From Amphibacillus sediminis NBRC 103570 (GTDB lineage: Bacteria > Bacillota > Bacilli > Bacillales > Amphibacillaceae), in assembly GCF_001552275.1 (NCBI RefSeq), contig NZ_BCQW01000002.1, forward strand, positions 204,964-268,963: a stretch of DNA of 64,000 nt. The letters are read 5' to 3'. The notes beneath the pieces are model-generated. The model was not told the origin of the DNA, ran no database searches, and saw only the letters and a list, made by a program, of their open reading frames with translations. The translations under genes and the position numbers were made by a program. This document shows, in pieces, positions 53,833 through 63,191 of the stretch. The first letter of the stretch is position 1. Each line of letters starts with the position of its first letter.

Positions 53833-55818
53833 ATGAAAGCTAAATCTTTACTTTTCTTTACTGGTACAGTGTTGCTTTTTATTGTCCTTGGTATCATTCA
53901 CGTGAGCCAAGGGCAAGCCTCTTCAGGCTTTATTACGTTCTGGCAAAATGTTTGGAATGATCCGCAGCAAATGAACTTTTTACTACATAGTCGGATGCCA
54001 CGCTTTGTCATTGGCTGTCTTGCTGGAGCTGCTTTAGCGATTGCAGGTATGCTACTACAAACGATGACTAGAAACCCTCTTGCTAGTGCAAGTACGCTAG
54101 GGATTCACGCTGGAGCGTATTTTTTTGTCGTTTTTTTCACGATCTTCATGCCAGCTTCAGGCTATGCTCATCCATTAATCGTTTCATTAGCAGGCGGTCT
54201 ATTAGCTGCATTAACCGTAACTTTTCTCGTAGGAAAATCACTTGACCCTGTTAGAATTGCATTGACTGGTCTTATTGTTACGATGTTATTTTCTTCTTTA
54301 ACAAGTGCCCTACAGCTGTTGTTTGCTAATGAAGCTGGTGGATTATTCCTTTGGGGATCAGGGACGCTCATGCAACTTGATTGGGGTGGTGTTCAATTCG
54401 CTACACCATGGACGATTGGATTGATTATTTTTGCGCTTGTCGTTAGTCATCGATTTGACTATCTGTTATTGGGAGATGAAGTTGCGATCGGACTAGGCCA
54501 AAATATCACTATAACGAAAGCAATCGGTTGGTTTATTGCCATATTCTTAACTTCTGTTACGGTGTCCGTAGTTGGACCAATTGGCTTTGTAGGCATCATC
54601 GCTCCTCATCTTGTGCGATTAATGGGATTTACCAAGCACCGAGCGATGATTATTGGCAATATGATTGTAGGTGCTGGTCTATTAATCATGGCCGATATTT
54701 TAGTCCGACTCATCTCTCAGACATCTGAATTACCGGTTGGAGCGATGACCGCTATTATCGGGGCGCCTTGGTTAATCTACTTAGCTTTGAAAATGCGTAA
54801 GCAATCCAAGTCATCTGGTCAGGTCTTAGAAGGAAAAGTACGCCTGACTAAGTTAAAACCATTTTATCTTGGGCTCGTGTTAGTTACCTTAGTGATTATT
54901 ATATTTAGTTTATCATTTGGCGGGACGAGCTTCACACGTTTAGCTGAATTACCACAAGAGTTAATGTACAATCGTTATGCTTGGGATTTCCGTGTCCCAC
55001 GCGTGTTTGTTAGTTTTCTAATTGGGATGATGATGGCAGGTAGTGGTCTGCTGATGCAAACAGTTTTGCGTAATCCGCTTGCTGACACGTCTGTTCTCGG
55101 TATCTCATCTGGTGCCAGTGTGTTTGCGATGTTATTTTTACTTGTTTTCCCACAAACACCCGTGATCTTTGTGCCTGTCGGCGCTTTTCTTGGCGCTTTT
55201 CTAACGATGCTGATCATTTTAATGATCAGTGCAAAATGTGGTTTTCAACCAATCATTCTCATTTTAATGGGGATTGCAATCTCTGCCGTAGGTTCAGCAT
55301 TTATTCAAATTTTACTCGTTCGAGCAGATCTCTACGCAGGACTTGCTTTAACCTGGTTAACCGGGAGTACTTATGGTTCAAGCTGGCAGGATTTTAATAT
55401 CGTTATTATTGCTATTCTTATTATTTTCCCGATCGTCATAAGCTTTGCCAAAACCTTTGACCTATTGGCGTTTGATGATGAGGTAGCAATTGGGTTAGGT
55501 ATTAAAACGGGTAAAATGCGGTTTTTAATGATCGTACTTGCTGTCTCACTAACTGCGGTAAGTGTTAGCGTTGTTGGGACGATAGGCTTTGTCGGTCTAC
55601 TCGCGCCACATATCGCTAGACAGTTAGTTGGGCCGAGACTGATGAAACTATTACCACTCAGTTTATCACTTGGCGGTATTTTATTAATCAGTGCAGACTT
55701 TTTAGGCCGGTTTATCCTCGCTCCTAAAGAAGTGCCTGTTGGAATTATAGTTTCACTCATTGGTGCACCCTATTTGTTATACTTACTAAAGCGTGTCAAT
55801 AGTGTAAAAGCGAAATAA
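53833..55818 (+). CDS. Fused FecCD-type iron-siderophore permease (FhuB-like)
   Basis: This 661-residue protein consists of two FecCD permease domains in tandem, about residues 1-330 and 345-661, each with SRMPRFVIG/FRVPRVFVS-type starts, a RNPLA loop and a GTIGFVGLLAPHIAR or GPIGFVGIIAPHLVR end. A single fused chain, as in FhuB, replaces a heterodimer. The ATG lies four bases after the lipoprotein stop with no strong ribosome site, suggesting coupling. Confidence 0.94.
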   Translation: MKAKSLLFFTGTVLLFIVLGIIHVSQGQASSGFITFWQNVWNDPQQMNFLLHSRMPRFVIGCLAGAALAIAGMLLQTMTRNPLASASTLGIHAGAYFFVVFFTIFMPASGYAHPLIVSLAGGLLAALTVTFLVGKSLDPVRIALTGLIVTMLFSSLTSALQLLFANEAGGLFLWGSGTLMQLDWGGVQFATPWTIGLIIFALVVSHRFDYLLLGDEVAIGLGQNITITKAIGWFIAIFLTSVTVSVVGPIGFVGIIAPHLVRLMGFTKHRAMIIGNMIVGAGLLIMADILVRLISQTSELPVGAMTAIIGAPWLIYLALKMRKQSKSSGQVLEGKVRLTKLKPFYLGLVLVTLVIIIFSLSFGGTSFTRLAELPQELMYNRYAWDFRVPRVFVSFLIGMMMAGSGLLMQTVLRNPLADTSVLGISSGASVFAMLFLLVFPQTPVIFVPVGAFLGAFLTMLIILMISAKCGFQPIILILMGIAISAVGSAFIQILLVRADLYAGLALTWLTGSTYGSSWQDFNIVIIAILIIFPIVISFAKTFDLLAFDDEVAIGLGIKTGKMRFLMIVLAVSLTAVSVSVVGTIGFVGLLAPHIARQLVGPRLMKLLPLSLSLGGILLISADFLGRFILAPKEVPVGIIVSLIGAPYLLYLLKRVNSVKAK

Positions 55819-56325
55819 TAGTTGTAAAACAAATAACGTTGGTCAGATATTTAACACGAATTGAGTGAAATGGGTTAACTCCTGGGAAATAAACGGCCAC
55901 TTCCCATGTGCAATGTATGGCTTCGAAGCAATGATTTGTCCTACAGGAACAACACGGGATTTATGATTATAATTTTTAAACATAGGGATACCCCTGATAG
56001 TTATTGCGTAGTGCTTTAATTAATCAGAAGGTATCCTTTTTGTGTAAAAACATTTTTAAAATAGTATTACAATATCACATATCCACAGTGTTTACTTCTA
56101 GCAAACCATAATATTTTAAGTGATATACAACAATTGGATCAAGCTTCCTCTTTCGCCCCGTTAAAGCCCTGATAATTGAATTATTTTAATCTGTTGTCAA
56201 CCGATATATTTTATCTGAGACATGATCACAGGTTAAGGCGAGCACAGATTGCATTTTAAGCCGTTTATTCCTAAACTTAACCCTTTCTATTTGCTCCTGC
56301 ACATCTATTATAAATGTTAACACGT
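55819..56325. other. Gap after the iron operon
   Basis: Holds the terminator at 55984-56042; otherwise only short frames without ribosome sites. Confidence 0.45.
55984..56042 (+). terminator. Terminator after the siderophore operon
   Basis: GGATACC with inner CTGAT pairs with ATCAG and GGTATCC; TTTTTGTG follows. Confidence 0.75.
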
Positions 56326-56931
56326 TTAAAATACTTTTCGCTGGTAAATAATCGTAGTCACACCCCAAGAAACTGAGTAAATGATAAGAGTCAATACAGC
56401 CACTCCCGTGTATAAAGTCGGGACGGATAAACTGACAATAAAGTCATTAATAACGGGTAAGTTCTCTGCAATAAACATGAAAACACTTGGACCTACCCCT
56501 GCTAGAATGAGGAAACCAATTAATACAACTGTCGAAATATAGCCTGATTTAAAAATATAAAATAAAGGGAAGGTGAACGAAGCAAACCACAAAAATAATC
56601 CGCCACCAATCGCCATATCCGACATCGTAAAAGGTTTATTAAAAGTCACCAATGCTAGACATGTCACTCCAATAGCTAAACCCATATACACGATTGCACC
56701 AAGATAGCGTGATGCAATAATTTCCACCCTTGTATAGGGTAGAGAATTTAAAAGAATATTTGTCTCAGCTTTTTCATCATAAGCATACGCATTAAAGGGT
56801 ATAAGAATACTGGCAACTAGAAAAATCAAAGCTGGATGTTTGTCCATAATGATAAAGAACATAATAATAGGAATAAAAATCAATAGTTGCCATTTCTGTA
56901 GAATAAGGTCACGCCTAATTAAATTGAACAT
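56326..56931 (-). CDS. ABC-2 type transporter permease
   Basis: This permease of about 201 residues has six helices and the segment YAYDEKAETNILLNSLPYTRVEIIASRY, typical of ABC-2 permeases paired with GntR-linked ATPases. ATG 56931 follows AAAGGTGG and overlaps the ATPase gene by 17 bases. Substrate unknown; related Ytr-like systems respond to cell-wall antibiotics. Confidence 0.87.
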   Translation of the reverse strand: MFNLIRRDLILQKWQLLIFIPIIMFFIIMDKHPALIFLVASILIPFNAYAYDEKAETNILLNSLPYTRVEIIASRYLGAIVYMGLAIGVTCLALVTFNKPFTMSDMAIGGGLFLWFASFTFPLFYIFKSGYISTVVLIGFLILAGVGPSVFMFIAENLPVINDFIVSLSVPTLYTGVAVLTLIIYSVSWGVTTIIYQRKVF

Positions 56932-57790
56932 GCTGTTTACCACCTTTCATGTAATACATCATATCTTCTAAAGAGGCACGTTCCATAACAACGGAATCAC
57001 CGAAAGTTTTTTTTACCGCTTCAATATTATCCGTCAATGCTTGAAATCCAGTTGACGTCCGATGAATATGAACGAAGGCTTTTTCCGTGTCTCTATCGAG
57101 TAGATCCACTCCACCTTTAACGAGTTGATAGTTTTCAGCTATATCGTGAATAGACTGATTAAACATCATTTCTCCATTGTTTATGAAGGCGATATAATCC
57201 GCAATTCGATCTAAATCAGTTGTAATATGTGTGGAGAAGAAAATAGTACGACTGCCATCTAGCATAATTTCTTGTAATAAATCCAGTAGTTCCCGCCTAA
57301 AAATAGGGTCCAGTCCTGCTGTTGGTTCATCCATTATAATCAACTCTGCATGATGAGAAAGAGCAATTGCTAATGAGGCCTTCATTTGCATGCCTTTTGA
57401 GAAAGTTTTGATTGCTTTATTAAGCGGTAATTCGAATTGTTCAACATATCGGTAAAACACTTTATCGTCCCAGCGTTTATACGCGGGGCCAACGATACGT
57501 TTTATATCTTTCAAATTCAACCCCTCATAAAATACATTACCATCGTATACAAATCCGATGCGCTCCTTGATCGCTCTCTCGTGCGTCTGATAATCCAAGC
57601 CAAAAAGCTTAACCTTGCCGGCATCCGGCTTTAACAGATTCATCATCATTTTGATTGTCGTCGATTTACCAGCCCCATTAGCACCAATAAATCCTGTCAC
57701 AAAGCCTCGCCTCACTTGTAAATTGATCGGTTTTAACGAAAAACCTTTAAATTTTTTGGTTACATTTTTTAATTCAACAACATGTTCCAT
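56915..57790 (-). CDS. ABC transporter ATP-binding protein
   Basis: This 291-residue ATPase has Walker A GANGAGKST, signature FSKGMQMKASLAIAL and Walker B LIIMDEPTAGLD, plus a C-terminal sensor-like extension. ATG 57790 lies eight bases after GAGGAG and overlaps the GntR-type gene's end. Confidence 0.92.
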   Translation of the reverse strand: MEHVVELKNVTKKFKGFSLKPINLQVRRGFVTGFIGANGAGKSTTIKMMMNLLKPDAGKVKLFGLDYQTHERAIKERIGFVYDGNVFYEGLNLKDIKRIVGPAYKRWDDKVFYRYVEQFELPLNKAIKTFSKGMQMKASLAIALSHHAELIIMDEPTAGLDPIFRRELLDLLQEIMLDGSRTIFFSTHITTDLDRIADYIAFINNGEMMFNQSIHDIAENYQLVKGGVDLLDRDTEKAFVHIHRTSTGFQALTDNIEAVKKTFGDSVVMERASLEDMMYYMKGGKQHVQFN

Positions 57791-57795
57791 CTTTC

Positions 57796-58167
57796 TCACT
57801 CCTCATACAAAATCTTCAATAATTGCTGTAGTTGATTAAGTGACAGCCCGATCTCCCTGCTATTGGTAATCACCGCACCCAGTTGCTCCTCAATGACTCT
57901 TAGCTTCTTTTCCCTAATCACCTCTAAATTTTGCTCCGCAACAAAGGAACCTTTACCAACAATAGAATAGGTAAATCCTGCCTTTTCTAATTCCTCGTAG
58001 GCTCGCTTCGTCGTAATCACACTAATTTGTAAATCTTTTGCGAGCTGGCGTATGGAAGGTAAGGCTGCGCCCTCTTTTAGCTCACCTGCGAGAATAAGCG
58101 ATTTAATCTGATTCGTAATTTGTTCATAAATGGGCTCCTTTGAACTATTCGATATTATGATTTGCAT
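57796..58167 (-). CDS. GntR-family regulator (YtrA type)
   Basis: This 123-residue repressor has a GntR winged helix (EQITNQIKSLILAGELKEGAALPSIRQLA in part, then VITTKRAYEELEKAGF) and a short C-terminal dimer helix, the YtrA subfamily. AAAGGGATTGGC precedes ATG. It probably autoregulates the downstream ABC genes. Confidence 0.9.
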   Translation of the reverse strand: MQIIISNSSKEPIYEQITNQIKSLILAGELKEGAALPSIRQLAKDLQISVITTKRAYEELEKAGFTYSIVGKGSFVAEQNLEVIREKKLRVIEEQLGAVITNSREIGLSLNQLQQLLKILYEE

Positions 58168-58258
58168 GCCAATCCCTTTTCTTTATTTTTTTGATACGAT
58201 CATTGATCTAATATCCCGTAAGGCTTGAATTAGTATGACTATTACGTGTATGGCTGTA

Positions 58259-58477
58259 AATAAAGTGAAACTTCGTTCAGTGGGGGTTTCGACGCATAGG
58301 ATGTGCTCGTGCAGACGTTGCGACACGACGTCGCGTACTTAGTCAGCTTCCTCTCTCCCCCACTGAACGTTAGTTGAACCAATCGGGCCGTTACTGGCTG
58401 TTGGATCTCCCACTTAGACATGACCTGTTCCCTTACTTCTTGAACTGGGATTCTTATAGCCAGTTACACTGCGATAA
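58259..58477 (+). repeat. Family A repeat lacking the last hairpin (A11)
   Basis: The 5' two thirds are a close match to the family A consensus, including both arms of CGTTCAGTGGGGG/CCCCCACTGAACG; the TGGGGC hairpin is deleted, so ATTCTTATAG joins CCAGTTACACTGCGATAA. Confidence 0.9.
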
Positions 58478-58664
58478 ATTAAAAAACGGAAAGGAATAAA
58501 GGGGACTACACTCTGTAAATAGGCTTGATTCCAAAAACCATCTCACGATTCTGGCAAGCAAGTGGCCGCCTGACATTCGAGTATCTCCCTCCCTATCTTC
58601 TTTAATCTTTTTACTATACGAAAGCCATTAATCCATTTCGCCTTGACACCTTGCCTAGATTATA

Positions 58665-58810
58665 TCGAGAAAGTTTGATAACTTTCTACTGAAAATCTGT
58701 GGCATCCGCCTGAGGTTTTAACTTGATGAAGCCGGTAAACCCCTACTGGATGGAAGTAAATAGGCCATCATCTCACCACTTGTACTGCTGAATGAAGTTA
58801 AGGCTTGTTT
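58665..58810 (+). repeat. Family B repeat copy
   Basis: Matches family B from CTGAAAATCTGTGGCATCCG to CATCTCACCACTTG and GCTGAATGAAGTTAA. Confidence 0.75.
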
Positions 58811-58866
58811 TACCCTTTCATTAATTACTATAAAAGAGCGAATTAACATCTATTTAACCCCTAACT

Positions 58867-58901
58867 TGTATAATGTATATATACTATATATACATTATAC
58901 A
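58867..58901. promoter_or_regulatory. 35-bp perfect palindrome of TA-rich sequence
   Basis: Arms of 17 bp (58867-58883 and 58885-58901, starting TGTATAATG) surround a single C. Each arm contains a TATAAT-like sequence. It could be an orphan operator or cruciform, possibly left over from a lost GntR/PadR-type gene. Confidence 0.5.
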
Positions 58902-59337
58902 CACACGTCAGGTTACTTTCAACCACTTTAATTCGATAGCTTGGAAATAAAGATCGATACAGCTTTCCACTTAATATCACTTATCCTAGTGGCCTATGGT
59001 TAGTATCTTCGGGTTTTTTCTGCCACGGATGTGAAGCCTTCTACAAATTCTTTAACAATGGTTCATGGCCTCCTCCCCATCTATATAGATATAGCATTTT
59101 CCGAAAAGCCAAACTATCGGACAGCGAAAGCCTAACAATTCAATACTATTCAAGAGAAGAGTTCCTCTAAATTTCCTTTTCAGCCAGTCTTAAGACAACT
59201 TACAAAAAAACCTCTAGTATCATGACCATGCTTGTTTGCATGATTATGAACTAAAGGTTCTATTTAATACTGCTCTATGCCACTAATGATATTGACGTAA
59301 AAAATCCGTACGAGTGTTAACCAAATCAAATCACTGG

Positions 59338-59505
59338 TATTTGTGCCCAGATTTAATTTGAGCTTCGCTCGATACATTTCCGCTGAAAATCTGTAGCATC
59401 CGCCGGAGGCTTTAATTTGATTCAGCCGGAGTTTATTCCTCCTTGAATGGTATCAAATAGGCATTGATCTCTCAGTAAGAGACTTCTGCTGATTGAAGTT
59501 AAAAT
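59338..59505 (+). repeat. Family B repeat, most complete copy
   Basis: Contains GTGCCCAGATTTAATT, GAGC-TTC-GCTC, CTGAAAATCTGTAGCATCCG, CCGGAGGCTTTAATT, GATTCAGCCGGAG, CTTGAATGGTA, CAAATAGGCATTGATC and TGCTGATTGAAGTTAA. Confidence 0.8.
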
Positions 59506-59542
59506 GTCCTTTTTCGTCATCCATTTATATATCTGTTTATCT

Positions 59543-60550
59543 TTATAGACTTTCTAATAACGAAATCCCTATCTTTTCATCATTTACCCCTAATCTATAA
59601 TTCGCCAAAACTACGGAGGCAGCCTTCTTTTCTTTATCAATTCCTAGAAATGAACTAAAGCAACCTGTGTCACCACCATGCAAAATAACATTATTGTTTT
59701 TCTTTAAAAGCATCCAGCCTAGACCCATATCATACTTCTTTGTCCCATTTCCATGCTTTTTATGACATAAAGTCAAATATGGCTTATCTTGATAAATATT
59801 TACTTTTGCATATTTAAGTAAATCTTCCGCAGTTGAACTTATTGCACCTGCAGGAGATATAAGATTGTCCGGGTCCCATATCCAGTTGCCACAATCATTA
59901 TTTTTTCTGTTATAACCATGTAAATTATTATTTGATGTGCCTAAATAAGTTTCGTTTAGCCCAAGCTCATTATAAATAAAGTCATTCATGGTATCCCAAT
60001 ATCCTCTATTTGATACCACTCCCAACACATATCCAATAAGCGCTGTACCGAAATTTGAATATTTCCATGAATAATCCGCTTCTTTAAATTTATTCTTTTC
60101 AATTAGCATCTTCATTTTGTTAAAATCCATAGTTATTGGATTATTCTTTTGCATATCACCACTACCAATCATTACATCTAGAATTAGATTAGAAAATTCC
60201 CGTTTATTTAATGGTAGTCTAGTTGGATATCCAGCAGAGTGCGTAGCAAGGCGGAGCAATGTAGGATAATAATCTATTTCGTTAAGTTCTTTGATATATT
60301 TTTGAATGGAATCGTTTAATGACAACTTTTTTTCAAATACATATTTTGAAAGTAGAGATGAAGTAAAGGTCTTTGTAATCGACCCAATTTCGTAGCGATA
60401 TTTTTTGGGTAAATCTAACTCACCGTTTTCACTATAAATTTCTATAACAGAATGATTGTCTTTTAAATAACCAATAGTTAACTTTAAATGTTTTTTTCCT
60501 TTACATGTCTTTTTTATTAGTCGTCGGGTTTCGCTACTAATTTCAGACAT
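59543..60550 (-). CDS. Serine hydrolase of the class C beta-lactamase-like family
   Basis: This cytosolic-looking 335-residue enzyme has the beta-lactamase/esterase motifs: SxxK in GSITKTF, YxN in KYSNFGTALIG and HGGDTG in the KTG position. No signal peptide is visible. Family members are esterases, D-amino-acid peptidases or beta-lactamase homologues; the substrate is unknown. ATG starts at 60556 and 60550 are both plausible after GGGAG. Last gene of the PadR operon; AT-rich. Confidence 0.85.
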   Translation of the reverse strand: MSEISSETRRLIKKTCKGKKHLKLTIGYLKDNHSVIEIYSENGELDLPKKYRYEIGSITKTFTSSLLSKYVFEKKLSLNDSIQKYIKELNEIDYYPTLLRLATHSAGYPTRLPLNKREFSNLILDVMIGSGDMQKNNPITMDFNKMKMLIEKNKFKEADYSWKYSNFGTALIGYVLGVVSNRGYWDTMNDFIYNELGLNETYLGTSNNNLHGYNRKNNDCGNWIWDPDNLISPAGAISSTAEDLLKYAKVNIYQDKPYLTLCHKKHGNGTKKYDMGLGWMLLKKNNNVILHGGDTGCFSSFLGIDKEKKAASVVLANYRLGVNDEKIGISLLESL

Positions 60551-60593
60551 AAGCATCACTCTCCCTTAGTCTACTTATATTGGTGTCGGGCGA

Positions 60594-61220
60594 CTAAATC
60601 TTTCTCTCCCAAAAGTAATACATACTTAAAGGCCACCATAATACAGCAAAAATCGGATAAACCGCCCAAATATTGTTCGAAGAAATCACATTAACGACAA
60701 TAAAAAATAGGGATAATAGTAGACTTCCATGTACAGATAGCTGAAAATACGATCCTCTCTTAAAATGGTAAAGCATAAGTGGCCACCATAACACAACAAA
60801 GGCAGGGAATATTGCCCAAGGATAAGATGGAGATAAATATAAATTTAATAAAACATAATACAGAATAATGCTGCCACTTCCACAGATTGCGACAGACATT
60901 GTTTTAGTAGCTTCTCCTAACCATACTAACACGGGCCCGATAACCAGTGGTGCAAGTGGATATAAAACCCAAGGAACATCAGGTGTATTCAACCAGTTGA
61001 TAATAATTAGAAAAAGCATAATCCCGATACTTGCTATTATCGAAGTCAGTTTAATTTGTTTTTTAAGCAAAAAAATCAAACAGAATTGTAACAGTAAAAG
61101 TATATAGCCAGGGTAAATAAACCATAGTTGTTCAGTGCTTGTTAAAAAGTTGATCACAACAAGAAATATAATCGTCATGATACTTCCGGCTACTACAAAC
61201 CCAACATCGTATTTTTTCAC
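60594..61220 (-). CDS. Six-helix membrane protein with repeated WxxYP...LWWPL motif
   Basis: This 208-residue membrane protein contains repeats ending in WFIYPGYILLL, WVLYPLAPLVI, WAIFPAFVVLWWPL and WAVYPIFAVLWWPL. The upstream HAAS protein ends in a similar WFVYPTFAVLWWPLTM motif. I do not recognise a family beyond 2TM-like membrane proteins. The GTG at 61220 lies eight bases after GGAG; the GTG at 61229 overlaps the ribosome site. Confidence 0.75.
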   Translation of the reverse strand: MKKYDVGFVVAGSIMTIIFLVVINFLTSTEQLWFIYPGYILLLLQFCLIFLLKKQIKLTSIIASIGIMLFLIIINWLNTPDVPWVLYPLAPLVIGPVLVWLGEATKTMSVAICGSGSIILYYVLLNLYLSPSYPWAIFPAFVVLWWPLMLYHFKRGSYFQLSVHGSLLLSLFFIVVNVISSNNIWAVYPIFAVLWWPLSMYYFWERKI

Positions 61221-61231
61221 TTTGCTCACTC

Positions 61232-61630
61232 CTATCTATTTTTCATCCATATGAAATACATCGTTAATGGCCACCACAATACTGCAAACGTTGGATAAAC
61301 AAACCATATGGCTTGGGGTGTATAATAAAAGTTAATAAAAACAAATAATGCGATGATTAAGAGACTTCCCCAAATCGAATAAGCTAAATTAATTTTAGTC
61401 ATATCCTTCTTGTCAGATTGTGGTATCTCTAATTCTTCTTTTAAATCCTCAATATCACCAAACTCTACAATGGCTTTATTGATTGCATCTTCTTCATCCT
61501 TACCTTGCTCAATTAAATCAATTACTTTTTCTTCGAGGTTTTGCAAAACCTCTTGTAATATTTTTTCCTTTTTTTCTCCTTCCGGAACATCCTTAAATAG
61601 TTCATTGACATGTTTATTTAACCTATTCAT
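61232..61630 (-). CDS. HAAS/DUF1700-type signalling membrane protein
   Basis: The N-terminal 85 residues (MNRLNKHVNELFKDVP, then NLEEKVIDLIEQGKDEEDA and VEFGDIEDL) form the HAAS helical domain commonly coupled to PadR regulators; two membrane helices and WFVYPTFAVLWWPLTM follow. The ATG overlaps the padR stop (ATGA); GGAGGG lies six bases before. Likely a sensor or transport-related partner of PadR. Confidence 0.85.
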   Translation of the reverse strand: MNRLNKHVNELFKDVPEGEKKEKILQEVLQNLEEKVIDLIEQGKDEEDAINKAIVEFGDIEDLKEELEIPQSDKKDMTKINLAYSIWGSLLIIALFVFINFYYTPQAIWFVYPTFAVLWWPLTMYFIWMKNR

Positions 61631-61956
61631 TTTAATCCCTCCATAAATAAATCGATAATTTCCTTTGTTTCCTTCCATTCTTCCGCCATTTCCTTCAAAA
61701 AGGCTTTACCAAGCGAGGTAATTTTATAATATTTTCTTTTTCCTCCTTTTGAAAAAGTTCCATAGTAAGATTCAATGAGTTCTTTCTTCTCAAGTCTCTG
61801 AAACACCGCATACAATGTTGCTTCTTTAATTTGAAATCGTTGATCAGTACGGGAACTAATTTCCTTTGATATTTCATAACCATACCTGTCTTCTTCAAAA
61901 ATTAATCTCAAAACAATAGAATCTAAATGTCCACGAATGATATCACTTCTAATCAA
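61627..61956 (-). CDS. PadR-family transcription regulator
   Basis: This 109-residue winged-helix regulator has the PadR pattern HLDSIVLRLIFEEDRYGYEI, KEATLYAVFQRLEKKELI and KYYKITSLG. A TTG start at 61956 lies eight bases after GGAG. It heads a four-gene operon with the HAAS, membrane and hydrolase genes. Confidence 0.92.
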   Translation of the reverse strand: MIRSDIIRGHLDSIVLRLIFEEDRYGYEISKEISSRTDQRFQIKEATLYAVFQRLEKKELIESYYGTFSKGGKRKYYKITSLGKAFLKEMAEEWKETKEIIDLFMEGLK

Positions 61957-62027
61957 TTTGCACTCTCCTGAGTTTAAAGTATTCTATCTGTCAAAGTAAT
62001 TTTTGAAAAATTTTTTTGAACCTAACA

Positions 62028-62058
62028 AAAGACTGAACCCGTATTGGATTCAGTCTAG
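62028..62058 (-). terminator. Terminator-like hairpin
   Basis: AGACTGAACCC (62030-62040) pairs with GGATTCAGTCT (62046-62056); TTTTGTTAGG follows on the minus strand. No intact gene lies to its right, so it may be a remnant. Confidence 0.6.
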
Positions 62059-62129
62059 ATTTGTATTGATTTTACGATTGAAAAAACGACTAAATTCATA
62101 TTGAAACTGACCGCTTCCTTTGCCGTTTG

Positions 62130-62443
62130 GATACCAACTATTTAGCCGAGCAGAGTTACATGTTTATGGTGCAGCGAGAAAAATGGATAGTGGAAACATT
62201 AAAAAAGATTGGTGTGATGTCTGCTTAAAGATGTTACAGATGAAGAAACTGTCAAGAAATGTGCAGATAAAATCCTATCTAACGAAGTGAGCATTGCTAG
62301 TTATGGCTCATATGAAGATGTTGAGGATGTTTCAATTGGGGAAGCAAAACGCCAATTTGAAGCTAACCTGGTTGGATTGGCTAGGCTTACTCAATTAGTT
62401 CTTCCAAGGATGAGAGAACAGCGTTCTAATAAAAACGAAAAGC
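62130..62443 (+). pseudogene. Decayed short-chain dehydrogenase/reductase
   Basis: Fragments in different frames read as SDR: ELHVYGAARKMDSG, then KKIGVMSA, LKDVTDEETVKKCADKIL and SYGSYEDVEDVSIGEAKRQF followed by EANLVGLARLTQLVLPRMRE. The N-terminal glycine motif and the NNAG block are missing, and the catalytic YxxxK part is lost. At least two frameshifts and a deletion. There is no start or ribosome site. Confidence 0.7.
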
Positions 62444-62963
62444 TAACATTAACTTTCACAAGGTTGTGATGAGATCAGGTTTAACAAAGGCATTTGTTTA
62501 GAACAATCAAGAGATAAGAAATCGATTAGAAGGATTCTGAAAGCACCAAAAGGAGGAAAATTCTCCAAAAACCATAAAACTTAATGACGGATGCTAGTAA
62601 AGATTCTCTTAACACAGCTAAAAATAACCCAAAAATATAAATCTTGAAGAAGAAAGACAATGTCTAAAGGGGAATTATATAATATATAAGCTATTAATCA
62701 TTGATGAAACTGGTTAATTACCTATCAACTGATTGGACCAAATAAAAAGTAAAGTACCATGTTAGCAACAAGCGTGAACTTCTAAGCACGGGATGAGGTT
62801 TTTCATTGAGCGAAACTGAAAATGCCATTATAGAAAGCTAAATTCTTCAGGCTATAGCAGCTCCTACGATAGTGATTACTGACCATACGATGTTAGACCA
62901 TTTTGAACGCTTTTGTACTAATTAAAGCACCTCGTTTGTTGAAATCTGTAAAATTATTAACTT
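62444..62963. other. Non-coding or decayed stretch
   Basis: No frame with a ribosome site is seen. A short in-frame stretch at about 62842-62924 (APTIVITDHTMLDHFER) might be a leftover C-terminus of a lost gene. Confidence 0.35.
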
Positions 62964-63191
62964 TCAGTTAATAAATAAAGCGATAATTAAAAGTAGAGAA
63001 AAGAGCAGCATAAGCCCATTTAAAATAGATCCAATTTTATTCAAGAAATGTTTATAGTTGCATAATGATATGCATACACCCACAGTTGATATTATAAACC
63101 ATAACAAAATGGTTAAAGTTTGCGATAAATCTATGATTTGACTAAAAAAATATAAAATAATAGAAATTAAAAATAAAATGATAGAAATCAT
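62964..63191 (-). CDS. Small membrane protein
   Basis: This 75-residue protein is almost wholly hydrophobic, with three predicted helices and one short polar loop (NYKHFLNKIG). AGGAG lies seven bases before ATG, which supports translation. No family recognised. Confidence 0.6.
   Translation of the reverse strand: MISIILFLISIILYFFSQIIDLSQTLTILLWFIISTVGVCISLCNYKHFLNKIGSILNGLMLLFSLLLIIALFIN

Larger units (their letters stand above)
58168..59542. other. 1.4-kb gene-free, repeat-rich region
   Basis: Contains a family A copy (58259-58477), two family B copies (58665-58810, 59338-59505), a 35-bp perfect palindrome (58867-58901) and a long hairpin near 59212-59261 (AACCTCTAGT with ACTAAAGGTT and an inner CATGC/GCATG). 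Short reading remnants such as VKEFVEGFTSVAEKTRRY on the minus strand near 59000 suggest a decayed gene. Confidence 0.6.

Noticed and set aside
62803..62924. Possible small gene ending APTIVITDHTMLDHFERFCTN
   Set aside because: It has an internal stop, no ribosome site and no recognisable family; at best a decayed fragment.
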